Of a stretch of DNA of 64,000 nucleotides, positions 1-11,999 are shown one piece after another; the stretch's first letter is position 1, and each line of letters begins with the position of its first letter. Source of the DNA: Sphagnum compactum. Taxonomy: Eukaryota > Bryophyta > Sphagnopsida > Sphagnales. The stretch covers positions 9,104,213 to 9,168,212 of the forward strand of contig OZ234493.1 in the NCBI GenBank assembly GCA_965153455.1. The letters run 5' to 3'. The translations under genes and the position numbers were made by a program. A model generated the notes under the pieces. It was not told where the DNA came from. It saw only the letters and a program-made list of their open reading frames with translations, and ran no database searches.

Positions 1-318
1 TTCTTTGTGAAATCAATTATTCCATGTTTTCTTCTTTTCACTCCCTTCTATTGTCACTTTATTCCAATTTGTTTTCTCCTCTTCCCTTAAACCTTTTCAT
101 TTTAAACATGTTCAATTTAATGAATTTTTGGCCAATAGTTCCTTTCTATCATGCATTCTTCATTTTGCTTGAAACTCAAATGTTGTTCAACATTAGCCTA
201 GATATTTTCACTTGGGTTGATGTGGCAAAATATTTGAAATTTGTCAAAACATATTTTGGCCATGTTGTCAAGGAATATTCTTATTCTTGTAAGTTCCACT
301 ACACTCTTGCTTTTGTGT

Positions 319-1099
319 AATTGGGTCAAAACACATAACTAGGAGCCAAAAAAAGTGTCGGATGTTAAACATAATTAGTCAAAATTCAACATTTATTTTT
401 TATTACCATTTAAAACCATAGTAATCATGGCAAGTTAATCATTTTTCTCTCATATGAATGTCAAGGAATTTAGAATAAAAATTCATTCAATTCAATTTTA
501 AGTTTTGGTTTTAATTTAGAACGTTTGAAAATGTACACCTATTGCATCAGATGGAGTCATTTTTGCAAAGGACTATCAAAAGGACTCATATAATAAAATA
601 ATTTTCATTGAAAAAATATAGATGATAAAACCACATTAACCACACTAAAAAAAACACCCATACTTTTAAAAATGTGGAATTTTAAAACTTTAAAAATTCA
701 AAAAATGTTTCCAAATTTTAGAATTTCAAGAGTCCTTTGCCACATATAAATGAATTATAATGTACATGATGTATGAAAAAAGTTATAGTTTAGAGTATAA
801 AAAAACTAAAGAATGTGAACTTTTAATTTTTGGTGATGACTTAAAATTTTGATCATTTTTCAAGATGAAGCATTGAATCTGTAAAGAATCTACACACTTT
901 TAAAAATTCATATTTATTCAATAATGACTAACAAAAAAAATGTGATGCATTGGGGAACATTTAAATATTTTTTTTAAAAGTTACAAAAAATTTCTTTCAA
1001 AAATTCATTTGCATGTAAAAGGTTTTTTTGGGAAAAATAATGTGTAGTCCTTTTCCAAAGTAATCCCTTTGGCTCCTAATTATAGGTTTTGACCCAATT
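319..1099. mobile_element. Non-autonomous Mutator-like TIR element
   Basis: The two ends form inverted repeats of about 32 bp. The left end begins AATTGGGTCAAAAC and the right end, reverse-complemented, matches it at about 28 of 32 positions, including the inner AGGAGCCAAA. The flanks resemble a 10-12 bp target-site duplication: GCTTTTGTGT on the left and GCTTGTTTGTGT on the right. That size is typical of Mutator-like elements. The interior is AT-rich and has no transposase-like ORF, so the copy is non-autonomous. Family assignment is inferred from TIR and TSD length only. Confidence 0.6.
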
Positions 1100-2240
1100 G
1101 CTTGTTTGTGTTCAATTTTGTTGAAGGTTTCAAGTTCTAACATGTGTAAGTTTTGTTCCCATTTTTGAAAGTGTTCCATTTCCCCTTTACATTTGTAGTG
1201 CATTTCCCTTTTTTTCAATAACTTTCATCCTTTTTTTTTTTTCAGTTTTGTGTTTTTTGTTGTGGTGTTCTTTTGTGTTGATTGCTACAAGTTTCACACA
1301 TTCTTGATTTCTCGCTATTTTGTCTTTTGTGTTTTCTATTATGTTATCCTAGCTAGTAATTTGTTTTTAGGTAACGATGTTTGTTGCATTTTGGCATGTG
1401 AACAAAAGATGTTACAAATAATTTTCCCAATTATTTTGTGTGTTTGAACTTTGATTATTAAAACGGGTTTTTCATAAATTGTACTCATAATAAGATAGTT
1501 TCGAAACCCAAAAAACAAAATTGTCAAAAAAATTACAGTTTTTGATTGATATTAAATGATTATGAAATATGTTTGACAAAATGTAATACATGTACCAAAA
1601 TATTTCAAAGCGAAAATTGACTCCAAAAATTACTCAAACAACTACCAAACTTTATGAAATATTTATACATATATTGAATATGAGTTGATTGTAATATTTC
1701 AATTCCATATACAAAAAAATTGATTCATATGATTTCATAGAAAAAGTCTAAATGAGATGTTTCATTCAAACCAATGTAAACGTGTGAAAAAATTAAAAAA
1801 ATTGTTGAAAATTACTCTCATTTGAAAGGTAACGAGAATAATGTTAAAAATCTTATGTCAAATATTCATTTTATGTGTTTCTCAAAATGCGAGGTGAAAT
1901 GAAAGAATAACTATCCCAAAATTATATATATATATATATATATTATATCTTGCTCAAAGGCCCCCAAGTATTTTCACCCATTCAAAAAAATTGTGAAAAA
2001 AATGAAAAATGACAACAATGGTAGGAGGAAGGCTTAGGTGATGCATGTGATAATGGAGAAGACATCCTCTTCTTCCCACCTATTATTTTTCCCAAGCATA
2101 GTCAATTAACACCATCTCTCTTTGTAGTTCTTTTGAATTGCAAAGAAATTCCTAAGCTTGACTTGGTGAGCTTGAAATAGATGGCAACCTCTCAACCTCT
2201 CCACAATGTCATGCTTGTAGTGGTCTTTATATCACTCCTC
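1100..2240. other. AT-rich intergenic DNA with a (TA)n tract
   Basis: No coding signal was recognised. A short TA microsatellite lies at about 1923-1944. The small ORFs here have AT-driven composition and no recognisable domain. Confidence 0.5.
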
Positions 2241-4418
2241 TCCATGTGCTTGCACTTGTTTGCTTGTCATCCCCTCTGATGGGCTCCTACATCTTGTGCA
2301 TTGCTTTCTCACAAAACCTTGTCGCTCTCTTTCACAAAAACTTTTGGTATTTGCCCTTGTGCCCTCTAGCTCTCTTTTCCTCTCTCACAACAAAGACACA
2401 AGCAAATATGCACAAAGCAAACACATTTGCAATGGGCACATTTGCAACAAAGTTTGGAACCCCATTGGATGTCTTTGCAAAATTTTCAACTGGGTTGTGC
2501 ATATCAACCATTGTTTTAGTGAGACATCGGGTTTCAATGCCATGTTTGCTGAATTTTACAGACAACTCTAATATGAAATAATCTTCCAATGAAGATGGTT
2601 CACTCCTAATGCAACTATTCTGTCCACCACCAATTTCTATTATTGGGATACCAATTCTGATCCTATGTCTGTCAGATGATTGCAGCTTTGAACAGTGTGC
2701 CTACCTGTGTCCAGTACTCCTGCTTCAGATTTCAGATTATTGCCCAACTGACAGATTTGAGAAAGTTGCCATATAAGCCTGAAAGCCTGGTCACCAAAAT
2801 CCTCTGGGAAAAAAATGCCCACAGTATCAATGCCCAGGCCTATGCTTAACAGAATCATGAAGTTGAGCTCTTCAATGCCAATTTCAATTGATGGTACATG
2901 CCCTACAAAACATATATCAAACACAGATCAGACCTCAACAACGTCAGCTACAAAATCCTCTCCAATTCATCTACAATTTGCAATACATCCACCTCCTCAA
3001 CAGTGCATCGTTGAGTTCTCTGATGTTCCTCCCCAGAGCATAATTTGTGCAAGAAGGTCCAGAAGCAGGACAAACAAGAATTATAGGCCACTTTGATTTC
3101 GTTATGCTCCTTCCAACAACATACTCAGAATATCAGATGCATCAAAATCATCCTTTGTGAAGGTTTTCATTGTGAAATTTCCAATAAATTTCAGCCTTCA
3201 GCAATAGGATCATTCAGTGCTCATGGAGGAGTACCCTGGCACCAATTCTCAGAATTCTGCACCAAGTAAAAGTACCCTTTCACATCTACCAGGGACTAAA
3301 GCCAGACTTCAACAGAATATAGAGAGGCAACTGCTCTATGCCGGACATTACTTTCAGGATTAGGCACCTCCAAATCTCACCGTAAGTGGAGTCCACCTTT
3401 CTACAATATGCTTGAAGTACCCTAACAAGCACCTGTATCAGCAAGTGACAGACAAAAATCACTAATGGAAGCTTGCTCGACACTGTGAGAACATTTATTG
3501 GTGCATCAAACAAGTTCTGAAGTACTTCACAGATTCCCCTTGCTCTAAACGAATGTCGGACCTACACCCCCTACACTTGTTATATCTGAGCATCCCTATA
3601 ACACAAGAGCTGACAAAGGCACCTTTGTTGACACTATCACTCACCACAAAATGCACCACGTTCCTCTCAATCCAAACAAAGGTTTCAATGTAGGGTCCTG
3701 GTCAATTTTAGTATTTAGTGCATAGTGTCACTAGTTTATATTGATCAGCAACATCCTTGTCTGCTGCTTTCACACAAGGCCTCCTGGGCTCAATATACTT
3801 TCTCAGAATGTCCTCTATAAGGACCTGCATTGCTTTGCACGATTTGATCCCTTGCGCCCTCTGATGTCTTGAGCCTTCTGGTTATTGCGTTTCTCACATT
3901 CATCAAACAAGGCTGGATAATCTTGAAAAACTGTACAATAATTAATGCAGAAACAACACCTCTTGCACCTTGTCGTCCTATCAATAAGATAGCAGAGAAA
4001 ATCCAGAACAACCCTTCAAAGGGAACTGTTATGTCAGTTCTGGCCAAACCAAAACAAACACAACAAGAATGAGTGCTGGTGAGTATCACTCACATGTAAG
4101 ACTATCACCTTCATCATGAATGGCAGTGACTAGCTACCATCACTCCCCACTGACTTTATCAGCTACCAATAGTGGGTGTAGATAACTAGATAATAATCTG
4201 CTCAAAATTTTGGGCAAAATATTATACAAAAATCTGTGTCCTGAGTTTCTGTCAAATTTCTGGAAGCAATGGGAAAACTCGGTCATGTTGGCTAGCACCT
4301 TGCCCTCATGTGGAGATAACAGCATGCCTCGTCTTCTCCACGGTCAGAGTCAGTGCCATTCTGCAGCTCACAAAATGCTACAGCCATCAAGAACATTGAA
4401 TTCCCCTTTGTATGCAGA
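2241..4418. other. Lower-AT region downstream of the OXS3-like gene, no gene recognised
   Basis: Base composition resembles the gene islands rather than the surrounding AT-rich DNA. It could be 3' UTR, an unannotated exon/intron region or an old insertion. Both strands were read and no known domain was seen. The ORFs of about 70-110 codons here lack family resemblance. Confidence 0.4.
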
Positions 4419-7271
4419 CTAACACCGTCCAAAAGTTCTTCCCAAGGTAGAGGATGGGCTACCTGCCTCTGGCAGATCTGTAAGGGAGAACGACCTGGAA
4501 GGCAGTGATCTGTTTAGACTGCTCCTGGAGGAATGTTGATGAGGTGAAGCATAATCTTCATCATCTTCATCAATTCCCCCTAACTTAACTGCCACTACCA
4601 GAGTACTTCTACTGCCATTAACTGATTTCTTGGAAATGCCTGTGACAGAGGAACGTGAGAGAGGAGGATACGACCGATGGCTATTGAGATGGCAGTTGAA
4701 ACCCATCTTTCGTCTTCGGCCATATGGATTGTCTGGTTTTGCAAGATCTGATATAGATTTCACATCTGCTAGTGAGGAGAATGACCGTGATTTACCACCA
4801 AAAAACTTGGAAAGCCCTGGTTTCCTGCACCACAGAACACATACAAGATTGATAAGCAATGAAATTCTCTCATGGACACCTGACCCCTCTCTGAGATGAT
4901 CACAGCAGGAAAAAGTAGAACAAGAAGAAGATGTCAAATCTGCCAACTAAGGGTGACTGAGGATCTGATGCAGCCTTTGGGCTACTGCCTTCTTTTGGGC
5001 ATGGCCACTTTCCTACCACCATAACAGTGGCAATGCTCTTCTCCCAAGGTTTAACCCTCAGGCACCCACATGCTTTTGGTGAATATTTACCCATTGACCT
5101 CTAGTATACTGCATTGGCCACTCTCTTACCACCATAACATTGGCCATGCTCTTCTCCTGAGGTTTAACCCTTAGGTACCCACATGCTTTTGGTGAATATT
5201 TACCCATTGACCTCTAGTATACTGCATTGGCCACTCTCTTACCACCATAACATTGGCCATGCTCTTCTCCTGAGGTTTAACCCTTAGGTACCCACATGCT
5301 TTTGGTGAATATTTACCCATTGACCACTCCTATACTGAATTGGCTCCTCATAGCAGGAAAACCAAGTCATGCCAACCTATTCTAAATGACTAACATCGTA
5401 CTGACAGAGGTCCAGGCATAAAATAGCTACCACACATCCATGAGCCTAACATACGTCTGGAAACAGTAAGTAAAGCTTTCTGTAAAACAGAAACTTTTTC
5501 AGAATGAGATGGAAGGCCATGAAGATGAATCCCGTGAACTGCACATGATGCACAAGCCTACAACTCATTCTTCTGGTCTGCCAGCCAACAGCCAAAATGG
5601 GAGTGATGAGCTTGACAGTCTTGTGAGTCCAAAATTAAAACAAAAGCTGAGATTTTATCTGAAATGCTGAGTGAGAGAGTGAGAGAGAGGTTTCATCTCC
5701 TTGAAGCTTCCCTCTCCTTCAAATCTGAACTAGATGCAGCCTTACATCTCTCCCATATTGCTGGAGCCACATGCCACAACTACTGTGGTACTGCTGATCC
5801 ATGCACACTTTTATCTGTGGTTGATATTCATCCAAACAGATCCTACCTCTTACAACTCTAGCTATAGTGCCCTATGTTTCTAGATATGTATATCTCAATG
5901 CTCCATCTTGGGAAATTTTCTTAAAGCCATGTCATGTATATCACCAAATTATCTCAGTGTCCATCTGATTCAAGCATAAAGCCATGTGACTGTAGCGATG
6001 AATATTTACACATTTAAGTATTAGGCACATATGGTTATCTTATAAAAGCAATAGTATCCCTGCCACTAGTATATGGACCAAGCTTTGACAACATTGATCT
6101 GCTTAATTTATGTGTGTGTGTAAGAGAGAGACAGAGAGACAGAGAGGCCATGAGGCTCAATCTGTCTGTGACAAAAGGACATCCTGCAGGTGGATTTTAC
6201 TGTTCAGCTAAAGGTGGGGGCACACTTCCCTCAGCAAAACTGCCATGATCTCCATACCTACATTCTCAAATATAGGTAAGAAACAGAAGGCTGTAGAAAG
6301 TGACCCTGACAGAAGCTAATCAATGTTCAGGAGTCTAGGAGTGTAAGGAATCTCCAGTAACAATTGACCACCTATATCAAAAGAAATGCTGGCAGAAACA
6401 AATTCAAGCTGATAAAATGCCATGAAGTGTGTATTCAGATGGTACTGTGGCTGGCTCACCTGATAGGAAGAGAGCTTTCAAGGCAGGTCATCTGATCAAG
6501 AGGGCCACTAGACTGTGCCTCTGCATCTGATGAGCATGAACTGTCTTGATCTGCCCCATCTTCAATTGATGAAGATGATAAAGACGAATTCTCATCTGCA
6601 ATCTCCTCCTTAGTTGGCAGAATTGGCTCAGCCTTGGGCAGCGTGTCATAAACGAATGGTGGGCTTTCTTGTGCTGGGTGCTTAATCGGGCCAAGCGCCC
6701 TGTCCGATTCATGCAATACCAATGAAGAACTACTGTTATATTGAGGAGTATCAAGCCTCCCAATTTTTATAGCGTTTGGAATCCTCCCAGAATCGAGTAA
6801 TCTGGCAATGCTGCCAGATCTCGATAAGGCCTCCTTAGGTTCCATGGATCTCTTGGCGTCGGGTTGATCTGCAGAAGGCAGAATGGTGGGAGGTGACCCT
6901 AGAGTTGGCTGATCAGAGAGGCAAACGATGGAGACGGTCTGCTTTGCTGTTAGAGTCGATGCCTCCACATCTAGGGACATGTTGTGCGAGTCACAGATGT
7001 GTGAATTCGAGGAAATTTTGTCTAATCCGACAGTGACGCCTCTGTGGTGATGAGGGAGATTACAAGCTTTTGCGGCGTCGGCTTGTGACTGCAACGAGAA
7101 GGGAGACAGAGCGCTTCTTCCCCCTGCGGAGGATTCATGAGCGGCCTGTTGCAGCCATCTGTAAGTTGACGATGCATCATATACATACTGATGACGCTGC
7201 CCCATCTTGTATCCACCACCACCACCACCTCGACCTCCACCGATTTCCCAAAGTTGAAATGCAACAGACAT
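4419..7271 (-). CDS. OXIDATIVE STRESS 3 (OXS3)-family protein, two coding exons
   Basis: The minus-strand gene has CDS exon 1 at 7271-6460 and exon 2 at 4824-4419, stop included. The donor reads CAG|GTGAGC and the acceptor TGCAG|GAAA. The intron splits an Arg codon, and the join gives an uninterrupted 405-residue protein. The start is the first ATG after in-frame upstream stops. Visible features are a Gly run near residues 11-20, a Ser/Asp-rich stretch (SSLSSSSIEDG, about 226-260), and the family box from 271 to 310. That box reads GLSKFFGGKSRSFSSLADV and then DLAKPDNPYGRRRK. Order and motifs match plant OXS3/OXS3-like proteins, which are nuclear or stress-granule-associated factors linked to tolerance of oxidative and heavy-metal stress. 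The protein is longer than Arabidopsis OXS3, mainly at the N-terminus. Family assignment is from recognition of the box; stress function is inferred from the family. Confidence 0.85.
5002..5340. repeat. 113-bp tandem repeat, three copies, inside the OXS3-like intron
   Basis: Three units start at 5002, 5115 and 5228, each beginning TGGCCACT, with an exact 113-bp period. Copies 2 and 3 are nearly identical and copy 1 is more diverged, which suggests a recent second duplication. The array lies wholly within the coding intron 4825-6459. Confidence 0.9.
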
Positions 7272-7651
7272 TCTTAAAGAACTCTCTTCCTGCTCTCGCC
7301 TACGCCTGGAACAAACTCAGAAATAGAATTTGGGAGCTAATTTGTGCTTCACCTTTCTAAAATGAGCACGTAGACGTCTTGACTCGTGAAGGATCTCGGT
7401 CGAACCATGATCAGAGTACTGCAACCCTCACCCGCGCTTCAATATCCATTTCGATACTTGCTATATAACAACATCTGCAACTAATAGGAAAAGAAGAAGA
7501 AGAAGAAGAACCTCCTCCTCCTCCTCTCCTTCTCTTGAGAAAAACCTGTAAGAGATTAGAAGAACAATAAAAAAGGAGACGTGCCCTCTCTTTCATCCTC
7601 CCCTCGCTTAGATTACATTCTAGTTACACACGGTTCGTCAAAACGAATAAT

Positions 7652-7693
<42 letters not shown>

Positions 7694-8030
7694 CATGGCT
7701 CCTTGACGAATACCTCATTTCTTTCTCCCTCCTCGGCACATCTCGACTTTACAACCGCCGCTTCCCCAATCTCCATCACACTCAACACCAAAACCCCCTC
7801 CTCGCCAACAACAAAACCTTGAGAAGAAAGAGAGAAAATTATGCAAGAAAGGGAAACAACAGAAGGAGCTAAAGAGGCAAGTATGCTAGAAAAGCTAGCT
7901 TGCGTGGAGTGCATGCGACGCACTAAATTGTGCAACACGACAAGGCGAGAAGAAAAAGCAGCAACAGCGGACGAGGAAGATAAGATGATGAAGAAGAAGA
8001 AGGAGAAGAAGAAGAAGGGAGGCCAGGCAG
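7272..8030 (-). promoter_or_regulatory. 5' UTR/proximal promoter region of the OXS3-like gene with CT and GAA microsatellites
   Basis: This is the lower-AT region immediately upstream of the OXS3-like start. It has a (GAA)n tract at about 7490-7510 (read as CTT-rich on the gene strand), an adjoining CTC run, and a (CT)n tract at 7655-7689. GA/CT repeats are common in plant core promoters and 5' leaders. No transcription start can be fixed from sequence alone. Confidence 0.4.
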
Positions 8031-8075
8031 TGTTCTTGCACGCACTTTCTTTTGGCGGGCAGACCGTTAACCGTC

Positions 8076-8370
8076 GTCAACACCAGGGTTGACCGGTTAC
8101 TTCTTTTTACATAACCACCAGGTATGTTTTGTCGGACCACACAGGTTATCATCATCAAAAAGATGTGGTTGCTGAACAGGTTATCAAGCAGATCCGGGTA
8201 ATAACAATCAGTTATGCATAAGGGTAGGTTAATAACCAGTAGATAACCGCCTGTTACCCGATCGATTATTAGTCATTTCAAAACAAATTGTATCAATGTT
8301 TAAGGATTGATAAGCGGGTAGATAATCGAGTACATGCTAATAACCGGCCAACGCTGGTCAACCCCCCTTT
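8076..8370. promoter_or_regulatory. TAACC-rich cluster with W-box-like sites upstream of the OXS3-like gene
   Basis: The segment is dense in GGTTA/TAACC motifs and has W-box-type cores TTGACC at 8089-8094 and GGTCAA at 8356-8361. Short inverted pairing occurs around the first (GTCAAC...GTTGAC). It may be distal regulatory DNA of the OXS3-like gene or a remnant of an LTR, since similar TAACC-containing sequence occurs near 11,270. Confidence 0.25.
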
Positions 8371-8510
8371 TCCTATTAACCCGACCCTGTCCAACAAACT
8401 CAGGTAGGTACATTCGAGGGTGCGATGTACAATGTACCTAGGTGCCTACTAGGAACTAGGTACCTATATAGCTTTTCAATAATTACCTCTGTAGGTACTA
8501 GCCTCTAAGT

Positions 8511-8770
8511 AACAGTGCTTTTTTAGGAATTTAAAAAAAAACCCAAAGTGGCGATCATGGGTGGGAAGATGTAGAAAAAGTAGTCAGCATCCCCAGGAAG
8601 ATTTAGCCAAATCTGGCTATAAAAATAAAGTAAAAATCTTTAATCATCCTTCTATATTTTTTAATACACAAAATGAATAACCAAATATACAAATCTGGCA
8701 ATTATTTCTCTTTTTTGGCCCTCACTTCTCACAACCTAGAAACCTCCAAAAATCACTTCTATTTATTTAT
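8511..8770. repeat. Dispersed repeat family D, copy 1
   Basis: This resembles 52,376-52,640 and, for its first part, 9738-9830. Shared landmarks in order are CAGTG plus a T-run, GGAATTT, GATCATC, AGGAAGATTTAGCC, a TTCTATATTTT block and CCCTCACTTCT. The CAGTG terminus suggests a possible hAT-like non-autonomous element, but no matching right terminus was found. Confidence 0.5.
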
Positions 8771-9117
8771 TTATTTTAATTTCTGTTCTTGGTGAATTTT
8801 TTCCAGTAAAAATAATGTTGTCCCAAAATGTAAAAATTAATATTCCCCAGCTCAAATACAGCCACCAAAAGAAAGTCATTCTTAAAATCATGCCTTGATT
8901 GACACAAAATTTGGCCTAGTGTTTATCCTTGTGATGGTAAATCTATTTTACCTTAATGTACTCCTGGGTATATAATAGGGTAAATATATACCTTACTCAA
9001 CTAAATGTTGTAATTTACTTTTGTAATTACCTTACCTATACCAGCAGTAATTGGGGCTCACCCAAATTCCTATACCAGCAGGCATGCTCCATAATACATG
9101 AAATAATATGTCTTAAA

Positions 9118-9543
9118 GGTGCATTCACACTTGGTGTTAAGGAGTCTAGTATTAAGTCCCCTAACACCAAGCTAGTCATTTAGAACCTAAACCTATTTAC
9201 CACGAAGATTTTATGTTAAGCTAACATTCACTTAAGGTGCATTCACACTTGGTGTTAGGGACTCAAATTTTGAGTCCCCTGAAAACCATACGAGTCATTT
9301 AGGACTTAACTTATTTATTACGAAGATTTTATAATAAACTAACATTCACTTAACATTAAGCCATTGCCCATTTAACATTGGGTGTCACCTAAGATTCCAC
9401 CTAGATTTTCATTTAACATTGACTTAACATCGAGTGTGAATGCACGATTAATATTAAGCAATCACCCATATAACATTGGTACCACCTAAGTTGCCACCTA
9501 GATTTTCACTTAACACTTACTTAACATTATGTGTGAATGGACC
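9118..9543. mobile_element. Nested MITE: one family member inserted into another
   Basis: The outer copy spans 9118-9235 plus 9448-9543. The inner copy spans 9236-9447 and starts GGTGCATTCACACTTG. The inner insertion is bounded by TTAA on both sides (9232-9235 and 9448-9451), and removing it restores a normal family member. Other copies are at 29,096, 38,341 and 62,408. The short length, TIRs and TAA/TTAA target suggest a PIF/Harbinger-type MITE. Confidence 0.8.
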
Positions 9544-9737
9544 TTTATTTAGGTAGGAAAGTTAACTTTCAGGGCACAAGAGACGAACCGCCAATTTTAT
9601 CATTTCTTATTACATCATTGCCAATTCCTGACACTTGTATTTTTCTATTTACCTGCGGCCACTTTACACCATGGAAGTGTCTAGGGCATCTTTTTTGCCT
9701 CCAATTCGTCTGTATGGCATCATGACCTACGGAATTC

Positions 9738-9830
9738 AGTGTTTTTTTAAAAGGATTTTGTGACGTAGTCAAGGTGGTGATCATCCGAAAAATAATTTAG
9801 CCAAATTTGGCTACATACTACACATGAAAG
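9738..9830. repeat. Dispersed repeat family D, partial copy 2
   Basis: A CAGTGTTTTTTT start, GATCATCC and TTTAGCCAAATTTGGCTAC are shared with the copies at 8511 and 52,376. The rest is not recognisable. Confidence 0.45.
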
Positions 9831-11150
9831 TAGGAAAAAAAAAAGTCAGAACCATTCTATTGGCTACCTACTAGAACTTATCCAAAAACTTTGCCATGAG
9901 GAATTTGTTTTCCCTCAAAATTTGGCGAATGCAGGCCATTTTTCCCATGACAAATCAATTGCCAAGTGATTTTTTTAGGTTGAAATTTGGTGAACTTCAC
10001 AAGTATTAACTACAGAAAATGGTTAGATTTTATGTGCTAGGTTTTGGGTCCTTTGGGGGCTGGGTTCCCCTCACCACCTTGTTATCTTGTATCTAATTTT
10101 TGTCTTCCATGTGATGGTTTTGGCCATCGGTTTTTATTGAGGTTTTTTTTGGTCCATTTCTTAATGCAATGGCATTGTTTTAGTTGTTCCCAAAAAAAAA
10201 AAGGAAAAAGGTTGTTGCCTTGATATTTCTCATACCTACAATATCTTAGGTAAAAATTGACACCCATGTCGTATAGGAACATGTCATACCACCTTTCTTA
10301 CACTCGCGATGTCTCATTAGCATTTCTCAAGACACATTAGGAGTTTTCTTCAAGCTTGAGCAACATCTAATAACTCCAACTTCCAATTTTTGCTATCTAC
10401 CCATGCTATGAACCAGAGGAACATGTGGGAGAGGAAAGCTCATACAAGTTGCTTGAAATATAATAAGGGTTGGAAACAGTCCCAAACAATTGTGAATTTT
10501 TTAATTGAAATCTATTTGAATTTCTATGATTTTGTGCCAAGTTACATTGGATGATCAACTTTGACCATCCATTTCTCCCTCACCTTCACTCCATTTTGCA
10601 CAAGTTGTTTTCCACTTCATTCTACCCTAGAATTTAAGGTCAATGAAATGTGATATCTTGAGCGAATTCTACAAAAACTTATAATCATGAAGGTTGCTTA
10701 ATATTAAAAAGCTAAACTTTCAATGATGTTAATTTTCCATTTTTAAGCCAAATCTTTTTTTAAACTCAAAAGATGTAGTTGAAGCCTCGACACCTTTAAT
10801 GTGTTGATTTTTTCAATTTTCAACATAATCATGACTTTTTGTGGCATTTGTGGGTTCTACTCCATATTTTGGATTAGGACTATTTTGGTAAAATTTTAAT
10901 TTCGGGTTATGATCATCCTTAGTTGATAATTTTTTGGTTTTGCACATCATGTTGGGTGATGTGTTTATTTAGTTTGTACTCAACAATTTGAGGAGCTAGA
11001 TTTAATCCTATTAATCTTTTCAATGGAAAATCCATAGAAAAATGGAAACCTTGTGAGGTATATATATATGCTTGGAAATTGAGATGGCATTATGGAGAGA
11101 TGTGATGCGTGAAGAAGTCAAAAGACCTTGGTTTCCAGAAGATTAGGAGC
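9831..11150. other. AT-rich intergenic DNA, nothing recognised
   Basis: Only short AT-biased ORFs are present and no domain, RNA gene or clear repeat was identified. Confidence 0.4.
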
Positions 11151-11730
11151 CAATGTGGTTGTTAACCCAAAATCTTGACTTGTATAAGAGTAATGGGTTG
11201 TTGCCTATGCGTAACTAGTTAAAGGCATTTAATCGTTTTGATAATACTACTTGTTGGCAATAGACAACTGGTATCCAACAGATAACCAGTATGTTAGTTC
11301 AACATGTAAAGGATAGGTTATAGTAATCAAACTGTTATTGTAACAAGTTAGTGACGGATCTTTTAGTCTAATCGATTAATGATTGAATAGGTCTGTGGAA
11401 CCTGTGAAACGTAGCTATTTAGATTTTAAAACTTTATCGACTACTTATTGTTTCAAGAGAACAAACAACTCTAATTTTTTATTATAAAATTGAGGAAGAT
11501 CATGAGGAGAGAGGAGAATAGACATTCATAGAGTTTCACACTTTCTTCATTGTACAATTTTGTGACTTACAATTTTATTTTTATTTTTTCAACCTATTGC
11601 CATGGCAAAATTTTGTTTTCACAAGTTTTTGTGTGTACCTATTGTAGTAATAATTTGAGGAAAAATGAATGAATAAGAGAAAGTCTAAAGGAATAAAAAA
11701 TACTTTTAACATTTGGCATCCACGTAGTGT
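11151..11730 (+). mobile_element. Candidate 5' LTR and primer-binding site of the Ty3/gypsy element
   Basis: The sequence lies just upstream of the gag-like region. TGGCATCCACGTAGTGT at 11,714-11,730 resembles a decayed TGGCGCCCACC-type primer-binding site, the kind used by many plant gypsy elements. No matching 3' LTR was found in the window, so LTR limits are unresolved. Confidence 0.35.
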
Positions 11731-11999
11731 ATTGAAATTGTAAACAAATCGTTTACAATCTCTAGTTCAAGTGATAATTGTTTTGTTTTTAAAGTTTTAG
11801 TTTGATTGTGTATTGGTTTTAGTGGTTTTTAAAAATTGTTCTATGTTTTAATAGTTTTTTATTTTTTATGATGTAGTTTGAAGGTTTCTTGAGATTTACA
11901 TGATTATTTTTCTGATTTTTTTCAGAACAACGTGTTGATCAAGGAAATTTGAGAATTAGCGTTTGTGTCAAATCAATGTGGGATGTCGAGAATAATCAC

